Source of the DNA: Pseudoscleropodium purum
Lineage: Eukaryota > Streptophyta > Bryopsida > Hypnales > Brachytheciaceae
Direction: 5' to 3'
Length of the DNA stretch: 64,000 bases
Assembly: GCA_963969395.1 (NCBI GenBank)
Contig: OZ017801.1
Span: 8,623,611 to 8,687,610 of the forward strand
Both the position numbers and the translations under genes were made by a program. Shown here one piece after another: positions 33,331 to 47,000 of the stretch (position 1 is its first letter; each line of letters begins with the position of its first letter). The notes beneath the pieces were generated by a model. It searched no databases and had not been told where the DNA came from. It was given only the letters and a program-made list of their open reading frames with translations.

Positions 33331-34110
33331 AGAAAAGGTATCGTGAACAAGTAGAATGAGAAAATAAGAGTTTGATTGTGAGTCAACCAATCCAAAAGCC
33401 AAAAAGAAAGAGAAAAGACGAGAGAAAGTGAGAGGAGGGGAGGCCCTTTAATAGACAATTCCTTTTGGGTAGTTGACCTTCCAAGATCTCCTTCTATATC
33501 TTTTTGATCTTCTAAATTGTCACCTGGCTCTAAGGTGTTGACTTTCTAGCCCTTATATTGGTCTTAAATCCTAACTTTTGGAGATTAATTGTGAATAAAA
33601 AATAAATGGCTCCTTTGGCTTCAGAAGCTCATTTTCAAGATACAAAAATTTTCCACACCTTTTTTTTTTGCCAAAAATCCATCGAAACCCAACACCAACT
33701 AAAGTCAACCAATAGTTGAAAATTTAACTTTTAGAGATTATTTTTTCTTACCAAGGTGATTGACTAGGGTGATTTGGAAGGTCCAAAAGGGTAAAAAGAG
33801 ACTCTTTCTTTACTTTGTTCCAATTTCGTGTGTTCTTGGGATGCCAATCAACTTTGAGTAGATCTTGTTGTAGTATTAATTTGGAAGAAATCTTTCTAAT
33901 TTGGGTACCTTCCACTATCAGAATGCCTTGAAACTTGTCAAGGGCATTATTAACATTGAAAAACAAATCTTTATTTTTAGTGAGATTTTAGCGCCATTTA
34001 GGTAATTTTTAGGAATTTTTCATCATAAGTTTTGGCAGTTGACCATCTAGAAAGGGTATTTCTACAAGTCTGAAAATTTGAAAACTTCTTGTAAATTCTT
34101 TTGTAGAATC
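33330..34110 (-). repeat. LTR-like repeat, copy B
   Basis: Same orientation as copy A. Shared blocks include TTTGGAAGGTCCAAAAGGGT near 33,772, CAGAATGCCTTGAAACTTG near 33,920, and the GGAGGGGAGGCCCTTTAATA segment near 33,435 that corresponds to the TATA region of A and C. Identity with A looks like 65-75 percent by eye. Confidence 0.5.
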
Positions 34111-34148
34111 CTATGTGAGCCTCATGATTGTCACCTAGATCTCAGAAC

Positions 34149-34211
34149 TTTTTTTTTTTTTTTTTTTGCTCATTTTATGGGTAATTATGATAAAAAAAAG
34201 GGGGGGGGGGG
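34149..34211. repeat. Homopolymer tracts (T and G)
   Basis: A run of about 19 T at 34,149-34,167 is followed by a run of 12 G at 34,200-34,211, close to the join between LTR-like copies B and C. Lengths in such tracts are prone to sequencing error. Confidence 0.7.
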
Positions 34212-34559
34212 CCTAGAAAAGTGACAGTAGAGAGTAATTTGGAGAAACCCTATGTTTATAGGACAATGTTCCCAAAAAGTCTTGAATTCCATAAAAGTTT
34301 CATATTGTTTACTTTAGAAACCTAATTAAGTGTTAAAACACTAATATAAAAGACTGGGAACGGTTATAGTCTGGAATTGAAGATGATGTAAACATTAAGA
34401 TTTTAGAAGAATTTGGTCCACAATAGTGTAAGCGACACCTTGGCCAAGAAAAACAAAGTAGAATCCACAAACACTGTAGGTGGCAATTATAATAGGAAAA
34501 AGAGTGTTTCGTGACAAAGAAGCATGCCAAGAGCGTAACAATGAAGCCAAACTGCTAGG

Positions 34560-34705
34560 ATTCCTTTGCATAGGAATGATTCCTCCTTAGAAGAATTAGA
34601 AATATCAATAATTCATTATACGGGAATGATTCTTCCTCGGAGGAATTAAACTGTCTACAAAACTTTTGTATGGAAATGATTCCTCTCTAGAGGAAGGAAA
34701 TTTAA
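34560..34705. repeat. Three tandem copies of a 45-55-bp motif
   Basis: GGAATGATTCCTCC(T/C)TAGAAGAATTA-type units begin near 34,572, 34,622 and 34,673. The equivalent place in copy A (31,385-31,430, inverted) holds one unit, so the motif was multiplied in copy C. Confidence 0.6.
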
Positions 34706-35640
34706 TTCTTCTTAGGAAACTATAAGTTGAACTTAAAATTTGCATAAAGGATTTGGGAACTTTCTAAAAGTTACCCTAAAAGTTTTGTAAATTTTTGAAT
34801 TGTAGAACATGACTCCATGAGAAGTCAACCAAAATTGCCGAGAGCAGATAAATTCATATAAATTCATGCAGTAACATTAAAATACCACTAAAAATTAAAA
34901 CAGTGTATTTAGGTCTAAATAAGCACTTAATCAAGTTTCATGACATTCTAACAGTGGCAACTACCTGAACTAGCGGCGCTAACGGATTTTAACAGAATTT
35001 TAAAACATTCTATACGTTGATTTTTTAATTACAACCATATGAGGGCCAAATTGAGTCATCTTAGACTCTTCATTTTGGTTTTTGGACCTTCTAGACAACC
35101 CTAGTCCAACAGAATTAGCAAAAGATGCAAATCCAGAACTTAGGTTTTTTACTTTTTGTACTATAGTGGAAAACATTGTCTTTTGTGAGGAATTTTAATG
35201 TAAAAGTTGGGTATTAGGAGATCTGAAAGCTAATTCAAGTCTTCTGGAGCCAACAAAGCAGTCCGTTTTTCAATCGGAGTTTTTTTCCAAAAGTTAGAGA
35301 AGGTTCAAAAATAGGATAAAAATAGACATAGTAATAATTAGATATAGTAGTTTTTAAATTATTTAGGTAGTTTGTAATGTAAATAGAGATAAGTGGAGGC
35401 CTTGGAAATGTATAAAAGGGCCCCTGCCAACTCTCTTTGCACCTCCTTCTTGTATTTTGTTGATGTCACTCATAGTCATATATCAAGTTTCTTCGATATT
35501 TTTGCCAAAGCCTTTGTGATTCTTTGTATTCAAGCTTTTGCTTGTATTTTGTTAAGTTCTAGTTTTTTTAGTTTGCTGCAAAGGACATGGAGGGCCTTGT
35601 GAGACTGCTTTTATTATTTGTGTGTCAGTACTAACACTAA
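34560..35640 (+). repeat. LTR-like repeat, copy C (opposite orientation)
   Basis: Carries the blocks of A and B in inverse: GTTAGAATGTCATGAAAC near 34,945 on the minus strand, GTCTAGAAGGTCCAAAAACC near 35,085, then on the plus strand a clear promoter-like GTATAAAAGGGCCCC at 35,411 with a leader rich in CTT. Some 550 bp further on (about 35,970) TGGTATCAAGG resembles a primer-binding site for initiator tRNA-Met, but no CA terminus sits directly before it. Confidence 0.5.
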
Positions 35641-36404
35641 GAGGTTCCTAGCCGAATTTTAGCAATGCCATTAATTGGGAACCCTTAGACTTGATTATAA
35701 GTATTTTGATTGAGTCTTTCTAACCATTTCCAAAGCATATTGATTTATGTGGGATTTCACAACCTTGTATTGAAAAAAATTCCTCGAGAAATTAAGTTGG
35801 AAATACATGGTCCTAATATTGTTTGAAATTTTATGTTGTTGTGAGGCTTGGGTGGGAACCAAGTTCAAAATTTGCGTATGTTTACTAACATGGAAAACCT
35901 TTGTTCAAAATTTGGGGTTGAAACACCCTATACAACGAAGCTTCACACCACCATTAAATTTTCCTTTGTGGTATCAAGGAACTAAATTGCCTCATATTTT
36001 CCAACTTAATTTTTGGTTAAAGGATCCCCAAAGGAGATCCAAAAGGCAAGCAACGGCCTAATTAAAATCTAGTGTGTGTGTGAGAATTTCGTCAGTTTGA
36101 AGTCTCATCCAAAAAGGGCCAGCCATCGAGCAGCACCCACGATTTGGAGTCCAACCAACCACTTAATGTGATCACTACTCAGTGAACCAGTAAGTACTAC
36201 ATCTAAGAGGGGGGGTGCCTAAGGCCCCTTTCCTTTTAATTTTTAATGTTTCTTTTTCTCCTATCAGGATCAATATCAAACCACCTACTAGTTTGCTAAA
36301 TTTTCTGGAAGAGCTTAAAAAAGGGACCTGAGACAAATCCATATTAATTTGACCCTCATGTGAGTCTAGTAAGTCCAAAGTTATATTTTACAAACTAATA
36401 GCTA

Positions 36405-36775
36405 AAAATTCCATTAGATCAGTCACCTATCATATTAGTTGCTATTTTGTTCATTTAGAAGAGAACTAGAATCTCAAATCCATACTAGTTACTTAAAAAA
36501 TCCATTTAGAAGGGAACTAGGGTATCAAATCTATACTATTTGCTAAAAAATTCATTTAGAAGGGAACCAAAGTTCCACCTACTATATTGGTTGCTATTCT
36601 GTCCATTTAGAAGGGAACTAGAGTCTCAAATCCATATTGGTTGCTTAAGAAATCCATTTAGAAGGGAACTAGGATATCAAATCCATACTATTTGCTTAAA
36701 AGAAGAATTCATTTAGAAGGGAACCAGAGTTCCACATACATACTATTGCCAACAAATCCATTTAGAAGAAAAAGA
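36405..36775. repeat. 51-bp tandem repeat in a three-unit higher-order pattern
   Basis: CATTTAGAAGGGAAC starts at about 36,452, 36,503, 36,553, 36,604, 36,655, 36,710 and 36,759. Unit contents cycle: a (CTCAAATCCATA), b (ATCAAATC(T/C)ATACTATTTGC), c (GTTCCAC ... TTGGTTGCTATT), then a, b, c again, so the true period is about 153 bp. A further c-type unit precedes it from 36,405. Confidence 0.75.
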
Positions 36776-36799
36776 ATGAAGGTCCCAAATCAAATGATG

Positions 36800-39700
36800 A
36801 GTGAGCCTTGGAAGCAAGCTAGCCAACAGCTAAAGCTGCCAACATATTGAAATCACTCAAACACTAAATTGATTAGATGGAGTCAGCAAAGTCTAGAACA
36901 ATTCTTACCACAAAACTCAATTGATAGTTCTAGATTGGATAACTGAATAGCGAATACACATACTAATTGATTAAGATTCAATTGCATAGGCTAACAATAT
37001 AAGAGGACATACCCAAAAGAGCCAAAGCCAAGAGTACGAAAGCAAACAAAGTTGGAAACAACCCCAACCCGTATGCCAAAATACACGAATACACATAATT
37101 TCGACAAGTTGGGAAGAAGAAGAAGGCTCATGTTTCAAGATAATCTTGATGTCCCCACCATTTGCAAAGTCAACTAGTGAAAGAAGACAAAACTAGAAGA
37201 ATCAACAGATTTGGAAGACACTTGTAGATTAGTCGCATTAGGAAGTAATAGGAGAGATTAGAGTAGGTATATTTTGCCATATAAATTTGGTGGTAATAGT
37301 TGTAAAGGCTAGAGTACTTCCAAGATTTGGTTGAGAAAAATCACCAAAAAATTAGGGATAAATTGTAAAGGAAAAAATTTATAAAAAAAAATTAGCATAG
37401 GTACACAATGTAATATAAATCTATAAGGAATCATTTTAAGTAGATGATTAGAATCTCATAAAGAATATTTTTTAGCACCTACAAGTATTTTTACCTTCAT
37501 ATTGGATTATTGTTGGATAATTCACATTACCATCAAACTTAATAGGGTAGATTTGATAAGTCAACCAAAGTTGACTCAAATTTTACCAAACTCGTAATCC
37601 AGCTATAATATTGAAAACTAAAAATTAGCCATCAAATAGAGTCCAATTTTGATAGTTAGATTATCCACAATTAGCAGATGAAGTTTTGAAGCAGGAAAAG
37701 CATCCAAACTTCATCCATCAAAATCTTTTAGGAATCACAATGGAATTTCTAACTTTTCATCATCTTAGGAAGAAGGTAAAAAATTCTATAAATTAGCTTA
37801 AGTACTTTTCTCCTTTCTTATCAAGTCTCTTAGTTTTCAGAGGCCTGAATTTACTAAAAATCGATATAGGTATTAACAAATCAAAGATAAAACTAATCAA
37901 AGGAAAACAAAAAGTTCCATTGCTTGAAAGGCAACTTGTTGTTACAGACCACAATCACCCATAGAATTAGTTACAAGGAACCTGGTTGTACATGTTTGGT
38001 CTCAAAGATGGAGATCAAAATAATAATGTTTTTACTTTGCACATGTGAAGAAGGAAGAATAAGATCCTACCCCTTTGGTAATTATTGAGAAATAGAAAAT
38101 CTTCCACAAGCAATGGAATCTTGGTGAATGGGCTTTGCATTCAACTCCTTGGTATACTTTTGACCCTAGATCATTGCCTCTTTGCCATAGATTCCTTCAT
38201 TAGCCATCCCAATGTGGTAATTCCTTCAATACTAACAATTAGAGCTTCTATGGTTTTGTTGATGGAATGGAGAAACTAAAATCTATCCACGGAAATGTAC
38301 CTAAAGACCTCATTGGACTTCCTTTGGACCAAATTAGCAAAACTTGACTATTAGTTTAGTAGGTTTAGGCTATGATCTGACCATAATTCTTAAACTTCCT
38401 AACTCCCATCATTTTTGGATTCTAATCTATGTATAGGTGGGCATCTAAGGTATTCTAGACATAAAACCCTATTTTAGATCAAATACTTATTTGGATATGT
38501 CACATCCCATTTTGTTCCTTCACTCTTTGGGGGGCTTTTTGCATAGAATTATCACTTAAATTACGAAATTTGAAAAACAACTACAAATCTCAAATGATGA
38601 ATTGGGAACTCACACGTGCTTATTCAATTTTCCTCGTGCAACATGCCTTGAATGGGGCATTCCTATAGCTCTAGCTTATCCAATAAACATTTTGAGCTTG
38701 TAGGGCGAGTTGCTTAAGGAACCTTTCATCATTTGTATGCAATTTTTTATAATACTACAAAATGTAATAACTATACATTTGAATAATAAATTTTAAATGA
38801 GGTGGATTTGTTCACTAAAATTTAGTAAGAAAAATTAAAATGTGATGTCAAATGTCATATTAATATAGTAATACAATAGATGAGAAGTATTGTTCTATAT
38901 ATAAATAAATGAGATTCTAATAGCAAGTGTACATGTATAAAAAGGTGCTTTGATTTGCAAGAGAATATGGAAGTAAATAGTCAGACAAGGGCACTATCTC
39001 TAAAAAGATGCAAACACCCCTATCAAACTTACATCCTCTACCATGAAAATCCCTAGCCATCTAATTTGCCAAAAATAAATAAACAAAAGTACCACCAATG
39101 CGTCCATTTGCCAAAAATCCCACACCATTAATTTGTCAATTATCAATGGTTATTGCTTTAGAATATGGATACAGATACATAAGACATATATGAATGTATA
39201 ATACAAATGCAAATTCAAATACATAATATATAATATGGATATGGCAATATATCCATATTGATTGCAATTCCCCAAACCAATTTGAAATTACAAATAGGGG
39301 TGGTGATTTGGATTTGGGATTTTTTTTTTTAAATGTCATATTGCTAGTTGACATATGTACAAGTACATTTATTTTGTCACTTGTAGATGACTATGCCTAT
39401 GCGTTCAAAAGATAGGTACTACTTCCACTAACCCAGCATAAATGTTCATTTCCATGATACAATATGTATGTGGTTTATCAAAGAATAAAGGATTTTAGAA
39501 ATTTTATTTTGTCTTTTTAAAATTTGTTTGATAAGAAACATGAGATTGCATTGCAATCCACTAATTGATTTATCTTAGTAAATAACACTAAATTATAAAA
39601 ATTATATATTTTATTTTACTATAGGCTCAAATATTATTGCATTATACTAATCTCCAATGAAAAGTTTTTTATTAGTGACAATTGTCATCCAAATGACAAC

Positions 39701-39880
39701 TTGGATAAATCAATGTATTCTATAATTTGCTTCTACTTCTAATATCTAGTATTCCAAATACTTCATTATATTTCATTTCAGAAGAATAAAAGTCTTGACC
39801 ACGGAGTGCTTGTTGAAACGTGAATAATTTTCCTTGAAATCATCTTCAATTTTTAAGAAAAGTGCCAACAGCGTAGTCCT
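36800..39880. other. AT-rich intergenic DNA, nothing recognised
   Basis: Short open stretches only (for example 38,085-38,279), with no motif or composition change to support a gene. No clear repeats were seen within this span. Confidence 0.4.
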
Positions 39881-39882
39881 TA

Positions 39883-41292
39883 TTAACCCTTTAACACCCA
39901 ACAAAGTCAGAATTGGGGAAGGAGCATTGAAGAACAGAGTCACATTGTGGAGTGAGGGGATTCTCAAAAACATTTTTAAGCAAAGGGGTCATGGTGTTGT
40001 AGCTGGCCAGACACCATTTTCAGTGGGAAACAGGATTTCTCAGACCCTGGATTTTTTAATTTTTTTAATTTTAATTTAATTTTTAATTTTTAATTTTTTT
40101 CTTCTTCTTCTTGAAACACATGGACCATGAATTTCCGATTTTGTCTTCGCTCAAGAGATCCTTCACTTGGATTCTGAAAAATTGACTCATCAACTTTCAT
40201 CAACAACTAGATTGCATTTTATGGGTGATCAATTTTTTAGGATTGAAATATGAAAAGAGAATTGAAAGACTTCGAATCACTTTTACAATTTTAACACCTT
40301 AATGATCAAACATTATAACCTTTCAATCCATAGATGATATTGTTGTGTGTTTTTTTCATGTGCTTTTTAAACCTAAATGTCCAAGGCACCAAATTGTGGT
40401 GTTGACAATACTTTGAAGTTGAATAAAACCTAACCAAGTTGTTATTTCTGGTAGTTAATATTTTTGAAAATTTCTTCTTGAAGTCTAGTTTTAGCATTAA
40501 AAATTTGAATTTGAAAATGATTGATTATGATTTTTCTATTCAAGATTTTATGCAAGGAGGTCCATTGCAATCTTTACTTTTTTTGTAGTGGTGAGAACTC
40601 TTGGAAATGAAATACACTAGATCTTGGAGAAAAATACACATCAAAAATTCATTTCAAAAAATTGTAGAAAAGATTTTGAGAAGTTGTAAATTGATCGGGG
40701 TCATGCGTATTATGTCCTTTAAACTCATATTTTTTTGGTGACCAACTTTTTAGATTTGACATGTAAAAAGAGGATTGAAAGATTTCAAATCACTTTCACA
40801 ATTTTAACACCATCATGATCAAACATTATAATCTTTCAATTCATAGGTAATATTGTTGTGTCTTCCTTTCCTATGTGATTTTTAATATAAGTAGTTTGAA
40901 TTTGTATGGTTAATTTTTTTTTATTTGATATAAAATATCAAAATATTAGCTCTTTGTTCAATTTTGAACAAATTCCTAGAATCTCAAAAAAGACCTTGGA
41001 CATTTAGGGGTAACATGTCCAATTTAACCCTAAAGCTCTCCGGCATCCATATTCTAGATGATGAACAGAGTCCTTCCAGGCATCCTATTGTGTAGCAAAC
41101 TTTTCATTCATCCATCTAATATTTGAATCTTGAAGAGAAAACCTTCCTTTATGACAAATTTCTTGAAATTGCAGTAAATGATATTTTTGTAAAAATATAC
41201 AAGCCAAAATGTGCAAAAATTTGAAAAAGGATTGAAAGCAAATTCCAAGAAGCTCAAAAAAAGCCTCGGGCATTTCAGAGTGAAAGGGTTAA
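39883..41292. mobile_element. Small-element cluster with TTAACCC/GGGTTAA ends
   Basis: A left end TTAACCCTTTAACACCC (39,883) faces a right end GTGAAAGGGTTAA (41,292). Inside, a second left end, TTAACCCTAAAGC, lies at 41,024, just after a degraded right end (CATTTAGGGGTAAC, about 41,000-41,014). The 41,024-41,292 piece (269 bp) recurs at 50,420-50,645. No ORF. TA flanks fit a mariner-type duplication, but this is too short to prove. Confidence 0.45.
40222..40883. repeat. Pair of about 150-bp direct repeats
   Basis: The segments 40,222-40,370 and 40,733-40,883 align through ATTGAAAGA(C/T)TTC(G/A)AATCACTTT, CAATTTTAACACC, TGATCAAACATTATAA and ATATTGTTGTGT, about 511 bp apart. Both lie within the TTAACCC-ended cluster. 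Confidence 0.65.
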
Positions 41293-41299
41293 CGTAGTT

Positions 41300-43940
41300 G
41301 AAGTGCAAATTGGCACCACATCTATGTCAGGTAAGTAATTAAAACTTTCTTCAAGAAATTGAGTTTGTTTCTGTAAATATTTCCTTGATTCCTTGGTTTG
41401 TGTTTCTGTGAAATTTTCAGGGTAAAATAATTTCATAATAATTTCACCTCCAATTTTCTAAAAATGTTCTTTTTACAAATTCATTGTTCTGCTATGACAA
41501 ATGAAAAATTCATTCAAAATCATGGAATTTTCATTATTGGTGTATGTTAGTGTGAAATTAGCATAGAATAAAACCAGTACTTTTGTTATTCTAACTAGAT
41601 TTGAAACTACAGTCAGTTCATTTATTTTAGGGAAATTCCAATATTTTGATGTCTTCAGGTAGTATAAACTGTATTTTATGAGCTTCATTTCTTAATTTGT
41701 TTGAGCTGTAAACAAAAGGGATCACCTTCAAGGCCACATCCGACTTTTACATTTAAGAAGTGTAAAGACAAAAATGCCAAAATATATTGCAAAGTATGCA
41801 CAAAGGTATGACCATTTCTTGAATTAAACCCTCCATGCAAAATCAAAAAATATCCTATGTGATTTGAATTTAATTCAATGACTCACGATTGTACTATTGA
41901 ACAAAATTCACCCAATCTTTAGTCCAATGTTTCACATTTTGAAATTCATATCATTCATTCAAGCACTACTTTCTATACTTTGTATCTCCTCAAGCACTTC
42001 AAGGATACCTATTAGTTGATCATTGCCCCCAAAACCTAGTCAAAATTGCATTTCTATTATAAAGAGAAAAAATTGAAACTTATTTTTTTTGGCATACTTA
42101 GCCCTTGAAGGAGATGGTCAAACTTTTTATCTGAGCTGATTTTACCCTTTTCAATAGTGTTCAAACAACAATTTGATATTTTTACTACTTGAAACTTTGA
42201 ATTCTATATCACTTTGAGAAATTGCAACTTGTTTCTTGAAAATTTATAATTGTTATCATTTTAGATGCACAAAATGAACATAAATGAGTAAAAATAGCAA
42301 AATCAATCCAAATTATTTGAAATTTTTTGGGGAGGTAAAAGTAGCAAGGGAAATTAGCATGAAAAATTTTCAATTGGTTATTTTATTTTTTACATCCAAA
42401 ATATCCACATCAAACTCCTTGAAGTCAAATTCGACTATCAAACCAAGTTTATCCTTTTATTAAATTGATGTACAAAATTTTGATTTCTTTTGCTAGTAGA
42501 AAAAAAATTCTATTTATTTTGTATTTTTCCAATAATTTTAAACAAAAAATAAAATTATTGTAACTTTTCAAAGCTAAAGGTGGAAATAAAACTATATCAA
42601 TTTTAATATATATTAGAATAATCCATAATTCTCCTGTAAATGAAGAGTAGAATGAAAAATATAATTTTATAATTTAAATTCAAATTACATTTATAAATAA
42701 ATAAAATATGAATGAAAAGCACATGATATTAGGTTATTTGGATTTTAACACATGGAGCTTTCAATTGCAATAACTCTTTCAATTTTTGACATCTTTCAAA
42801 ACTTTAAAATAGAATAGAAACAAAATTTGTCAAGCTTTGTTTTCTTAGTTGAAATCAAGTCCCAGAATAGTTATTTTAGAAGTTGTGATTGAGGTTGACC
42901 AAGGCGCATCCACTTTTTGGATGTTTGGGCGTTTAAGGGTTAATCGTAAGATCTTTCAATAAATTTGTACAAAAATGTGTAAGAGAAATTTTAGAAACTT
43001 TGACCACATTGACTGCAATTTATAATCAAGGCATAAAACTTTGTAGATGAATGAGGTGAAGCTCTCATTTTCAAATTATCCCATACCTTTTGAAGATTTA
43101 TAGCAAACAATAGATTTCATTATAAAAATGACTTCTTGATTATCTATTTTTACTATATGTCAATTAATTCCTAGATTTTGTCATTGAAAATTATCTTGGC
43201 AATAGGTGATCAAATGATGGATTTGTATTCGATTTAGTGGGTACTTAATGGATATTTTAGATTTCCAGCAAACCATCTTTATATTTATTTATAGATTGAT
43301 TGTCTAGTTCCAAAATTTGAAAAATTTGACAACTTTTGTTTTTTTAAATTAATTTAAGCTATACTTGCTATCCAACTATGGTATTTCCAATGTCAAGATT
43401 GTTTTGACAACCATACTAAATCTTGTGGAGCTTTTGTTCTGAAAATTTTAAAAATTGAATTAAAAAATGAACTCAATATGTTATTTTTTCAAGAAGATGT
43501 GTTTGCCTACAAAACAAGAGGTTCTATAACTTTTCCATCACTAATCCAAATGGATTAAATCAAATTTTTAAAATTATAATTTCAAATTTTAATGGATTTT
43601 ATTTGTTGCATGTTGAGTTCAAATTTGTACTTAGAATGACATATATTTTGATTCCAAGCATCTGTTGAATTCAAAATCTTATTCCCCAAAATCCAATGTA
43701 TTTATCTATCTTACTAAATGGTTTCAAAAACTTGCACCAAAAACTAAGATCATAGGAACATGCCCAATCTTTCATTTGTCTTAGAAGGGACAATAGGACA
43801 TCAAAGGAGATTTACCTAGTTTGTAGGGTTGTGAGTTTTCCAAGGTTCTTAGCTTGTCTAGACTCACAACAGCTGATATGTGACATGGCACAACAATTGA
43901 CACATCATTTTTTTTTTAAATTCAATTTTTTTTTCATGTT
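41300..43940. other. AT-rich gene-free DNA with one repeat end
   Basis: Nothing coding. A GGGCGTTTAAGGGTTAA end of the small-element family stands at 42,927-42,943. The phrase CTCTCATTTTCAAATTATCCC at about 43,062 recurs with few changes at about 46,007, marking another dispersed repeat. Confidence 0.4.
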
Positions 43941-43975
43941 AAGAATTTTTTTTTGACAGCCTGGCGTTCTATAAC

Positions 43976-44031
43976 TACAAAGGGAACAAGCCTAAAACAA
44001 CCCTTCCACCCACCCCAAAATTCTTCTAATG
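43976..44031. repeat. Partial inverted copy of the 14.5-kb MITE-like element
   Basis: GGGAACAAGCCT and CCCCAAAATTCTTCTAATG match, in reverse complement, the first 60 bases of the element at 14,547. The other half is not recognisable. Confidence 0.5.
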
Positions 44032-44034
44032 CTT

Positions 44035-47000
44035 TAAGAGTTAAGCTTATCTTATTTTTCACAAAACTAAAGCCTAGTTCTCACTTGGCCTTAAAGATTT
44101 GGAAAGAGCAATGGTTGTATTGTTTAGAATCACTCATATTTACATCACATATGGGTTTTATTCCCCAAACCTATGTGAAGTCCTAGTTAGTGAAGTAATG
44201 ACTACAGTATTAGTTGCAAAGTTATTGAGATTAGAAAGAAAAATTTGACTTCATTGGTAGGTTTTTCTAAGCGCGTCCTTCTTACAAAAACAAAGATTTA
44301 AGAAAATCTCACAACTTTTATCTGCATTGTTTACTAATCTCTATTGTCAAGCTTGATTATGAAACAATAAGAGAGCCGACCCATTTCCAACCACTTAAGC
44401 AATTACAGACACCTAGAGTGCAAATTTTCCAAATGCAGAAATTTTTCCTCACATAGAAATAGATTTTAAAAAGATTACACAATTTTCTAGAAATTTTTAG
44501 CTCAAAATATAGTTATTATGAATTTTTTAGGGGAACTATACTATACGATTTGTACTAGTGATGTAGATTTTTCTATTTCCAACTATAGGTTGGTTGCAAA
44601 TCAACCAAGGGCTGATTGCAATATTGAAAGACTTGCAACCAATCATCTTGCACCACAACCACACCAAGAACCGTGCCACAACTTCACAGAATTAGAACAA
44701 CCTACAAGTTGGAAATGGGGGTGATCAGAAATGGGTTGGCTCCCATAGTAGTTCAATTCCATAGCAACACTACAAACTTTGAAGTTTTAACGATGCTTTT
44801 GTTGAAAATAGCCATGAAATCAAAAGTCTCAGTACATACATATCTCAAACAACAAAAATCACACCAATCATTGTTGCTAATGCTTTGAATGTGATTAAAA
44901 TTCTTCAGAGGGTAGCATTGATGACTGATTGAATGTTCATTCCTTTCATGTCGGTGCCTTCTGCTCCAATTCCAACAGTTCAAGATGCAATTCAAGAAAC
45001 AAGCAAAGTAAATTGTAGTTTCTTTTGATTGAAAAAATCACCTAGAAAAACAACAAATTGTGCAAGAACTCCAAGCACTGAGACATAGAATCATAAGGGT
45101 GGACAATTTCATTGAAAAGAAGTGAAACACTAGAGAATGTGTCTGATGCAATGGCAATGCTGAAGAGGAAGGCAAAGCTCAATTTGAGGAAAAAGTGGCC
45201 ACTGGTGTAAAACCTTTTCCTTTCCATCTTTCTTTTATGAAAATTGAAAATTGATTAATGCCATGGATGTTTACAACATGGCATTAGGTACTTCCCATAA
45301 ATTATGGAACTTACATTTCTACAAAACAAATCCTATTGCAGCTATGGTTTTCACTACCATAATACCTCTTCAATTTTGGCACCCTCTAACGAATATTTAA
45401 TAAAATTTAACTTTTTAACTTCGACAAAAAAAAATAATTATTGCAATTTTCATCATCCTAGATAGTAAATTAATTAAAAAAATTTAGCATGTAGCTGTAA
45501 AAAACAATATTGTGACAAGTAAAATAGAGATTGGTAAGAACTTTATACAAATTGTATTGTAAGGGGTAAAACAACCTATGTGGGATATGTAAATAGTTAG
45601 GATTAGTAAGAGCTCAACCACTCATAGTGAAGTCAAAAATAAGAAATGTGTTCAAAGTAGAATTTTAGACCTCATCTAGGCATAGGAAAATAACTTTGAA
45701 ATAAGTTAATGTGGAAAATGAAGCTAGATTTCATCTCCAATCAAAAGTTTTGGACAAATTTTAGGGATGAGTTGGAAGGAACATTTTAATTCTTTAACAT
45801 TTTCAAACACCCATTTTGAAGTTTGTCCATAATATTTGTTTGGAGGCTCACAATCACAAATGGATTTTTGAAGATGAAAGTTAGATTTAATTCCCAACTT
45901 TTCTTAGTTCAAAGTTTTTTTGAAAAATGTTATTTTACTATGCAAAAATGAGGTCTGAAACTCTATTTTGAACACAATTACTACTTTTAGACAATGAGAG
46001 GTCAAGCTCTCATCTTCAAATATCCCATATCCTTTAAACCTTAAACGTCTAGATCCATTTCCAAAATTGATGATTTGAAATAATCGTTACAAAGTGCTAT
46101 TTGGAAGAATATTTTGGAATTGACATACAAATAAAAGTTGTAGATTTTGAATTGTAGATTCTATCTATATAGTTAGATTCACTAGTGCTATCACCAATAT
46201 TTTTTATAAATTTTGAAAAGGAAATTTCAAAATTCTTTCAAAATTCAATTACAAATAAAATATTATCATTTTTTGAGTAAAATTTGTTGGAATGGATTTG
46301 AAATGAGGTTCTCTTGATATGGTGATTTAAAAAAAAATTGGGTTCTTTATATCTATAAACTCATTTTTGCAAATCAAGTTTTGAACTAAAATCAATGCAA
46401 TTTTTGGCTTGACATACTTCCACATTTGTAATTTTAGAAAAATATGCACTCCAATAACACCAAATCCAACCATTGGATAGAACAAGAACTTGATAAGGAA
46501 CCTCTATAAATTAGATGACTTTCATCCAAATAGAATTGAGAAAGAAAATTGAATTTCAATCTGTTTGTCGCTCAAAAATTGGACATCGAAGTGCTCCAGG
46601 TTTAAGGGTTCACAAGAGAGAATGAGTTTCATTATAAAAACAACCTCTCTATATATCATTCTCACCTAGCTTCAATGAAGAAATTCCTTAATGATTTCAT
46701 TAGAAAACTTCATGATAATAGATGATTTATTGACTTTACATTCTATCTTCTTACTAACATTGGATTTTTTCTTTTTTAAAACAATCTAGACATTTAATTC
46801 TTGATAATTTTGGCAGGATTCTTAAACCCTAGAAACTCACATAAGTTAAGATAGTGCCATTGATTTCAACAACCAATGTTCAATCAATTTTCAATATTTT
46901 CAGCAAATACCATTATAATTTCTTGAAATTACAAATTCTTTAAAAAGCAATTAATTTTTGCCAAAATTGAAGAGGTACTACACTATTGTATTTTAGAATT

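Noticed and set aside
35965..35980. TGGTATCAAGG as a retroelement primer-binding site
   Set aside because: Only partly complementary to initiator tRNA-Met, and no LTR terminus in CA directly precedes it, so it is not listed as a feature.
44518..45227. Cluster of 60-80-codon ORFs on both strands
   Set aside because: No motif, no splice-consistent extension and composition like the background.
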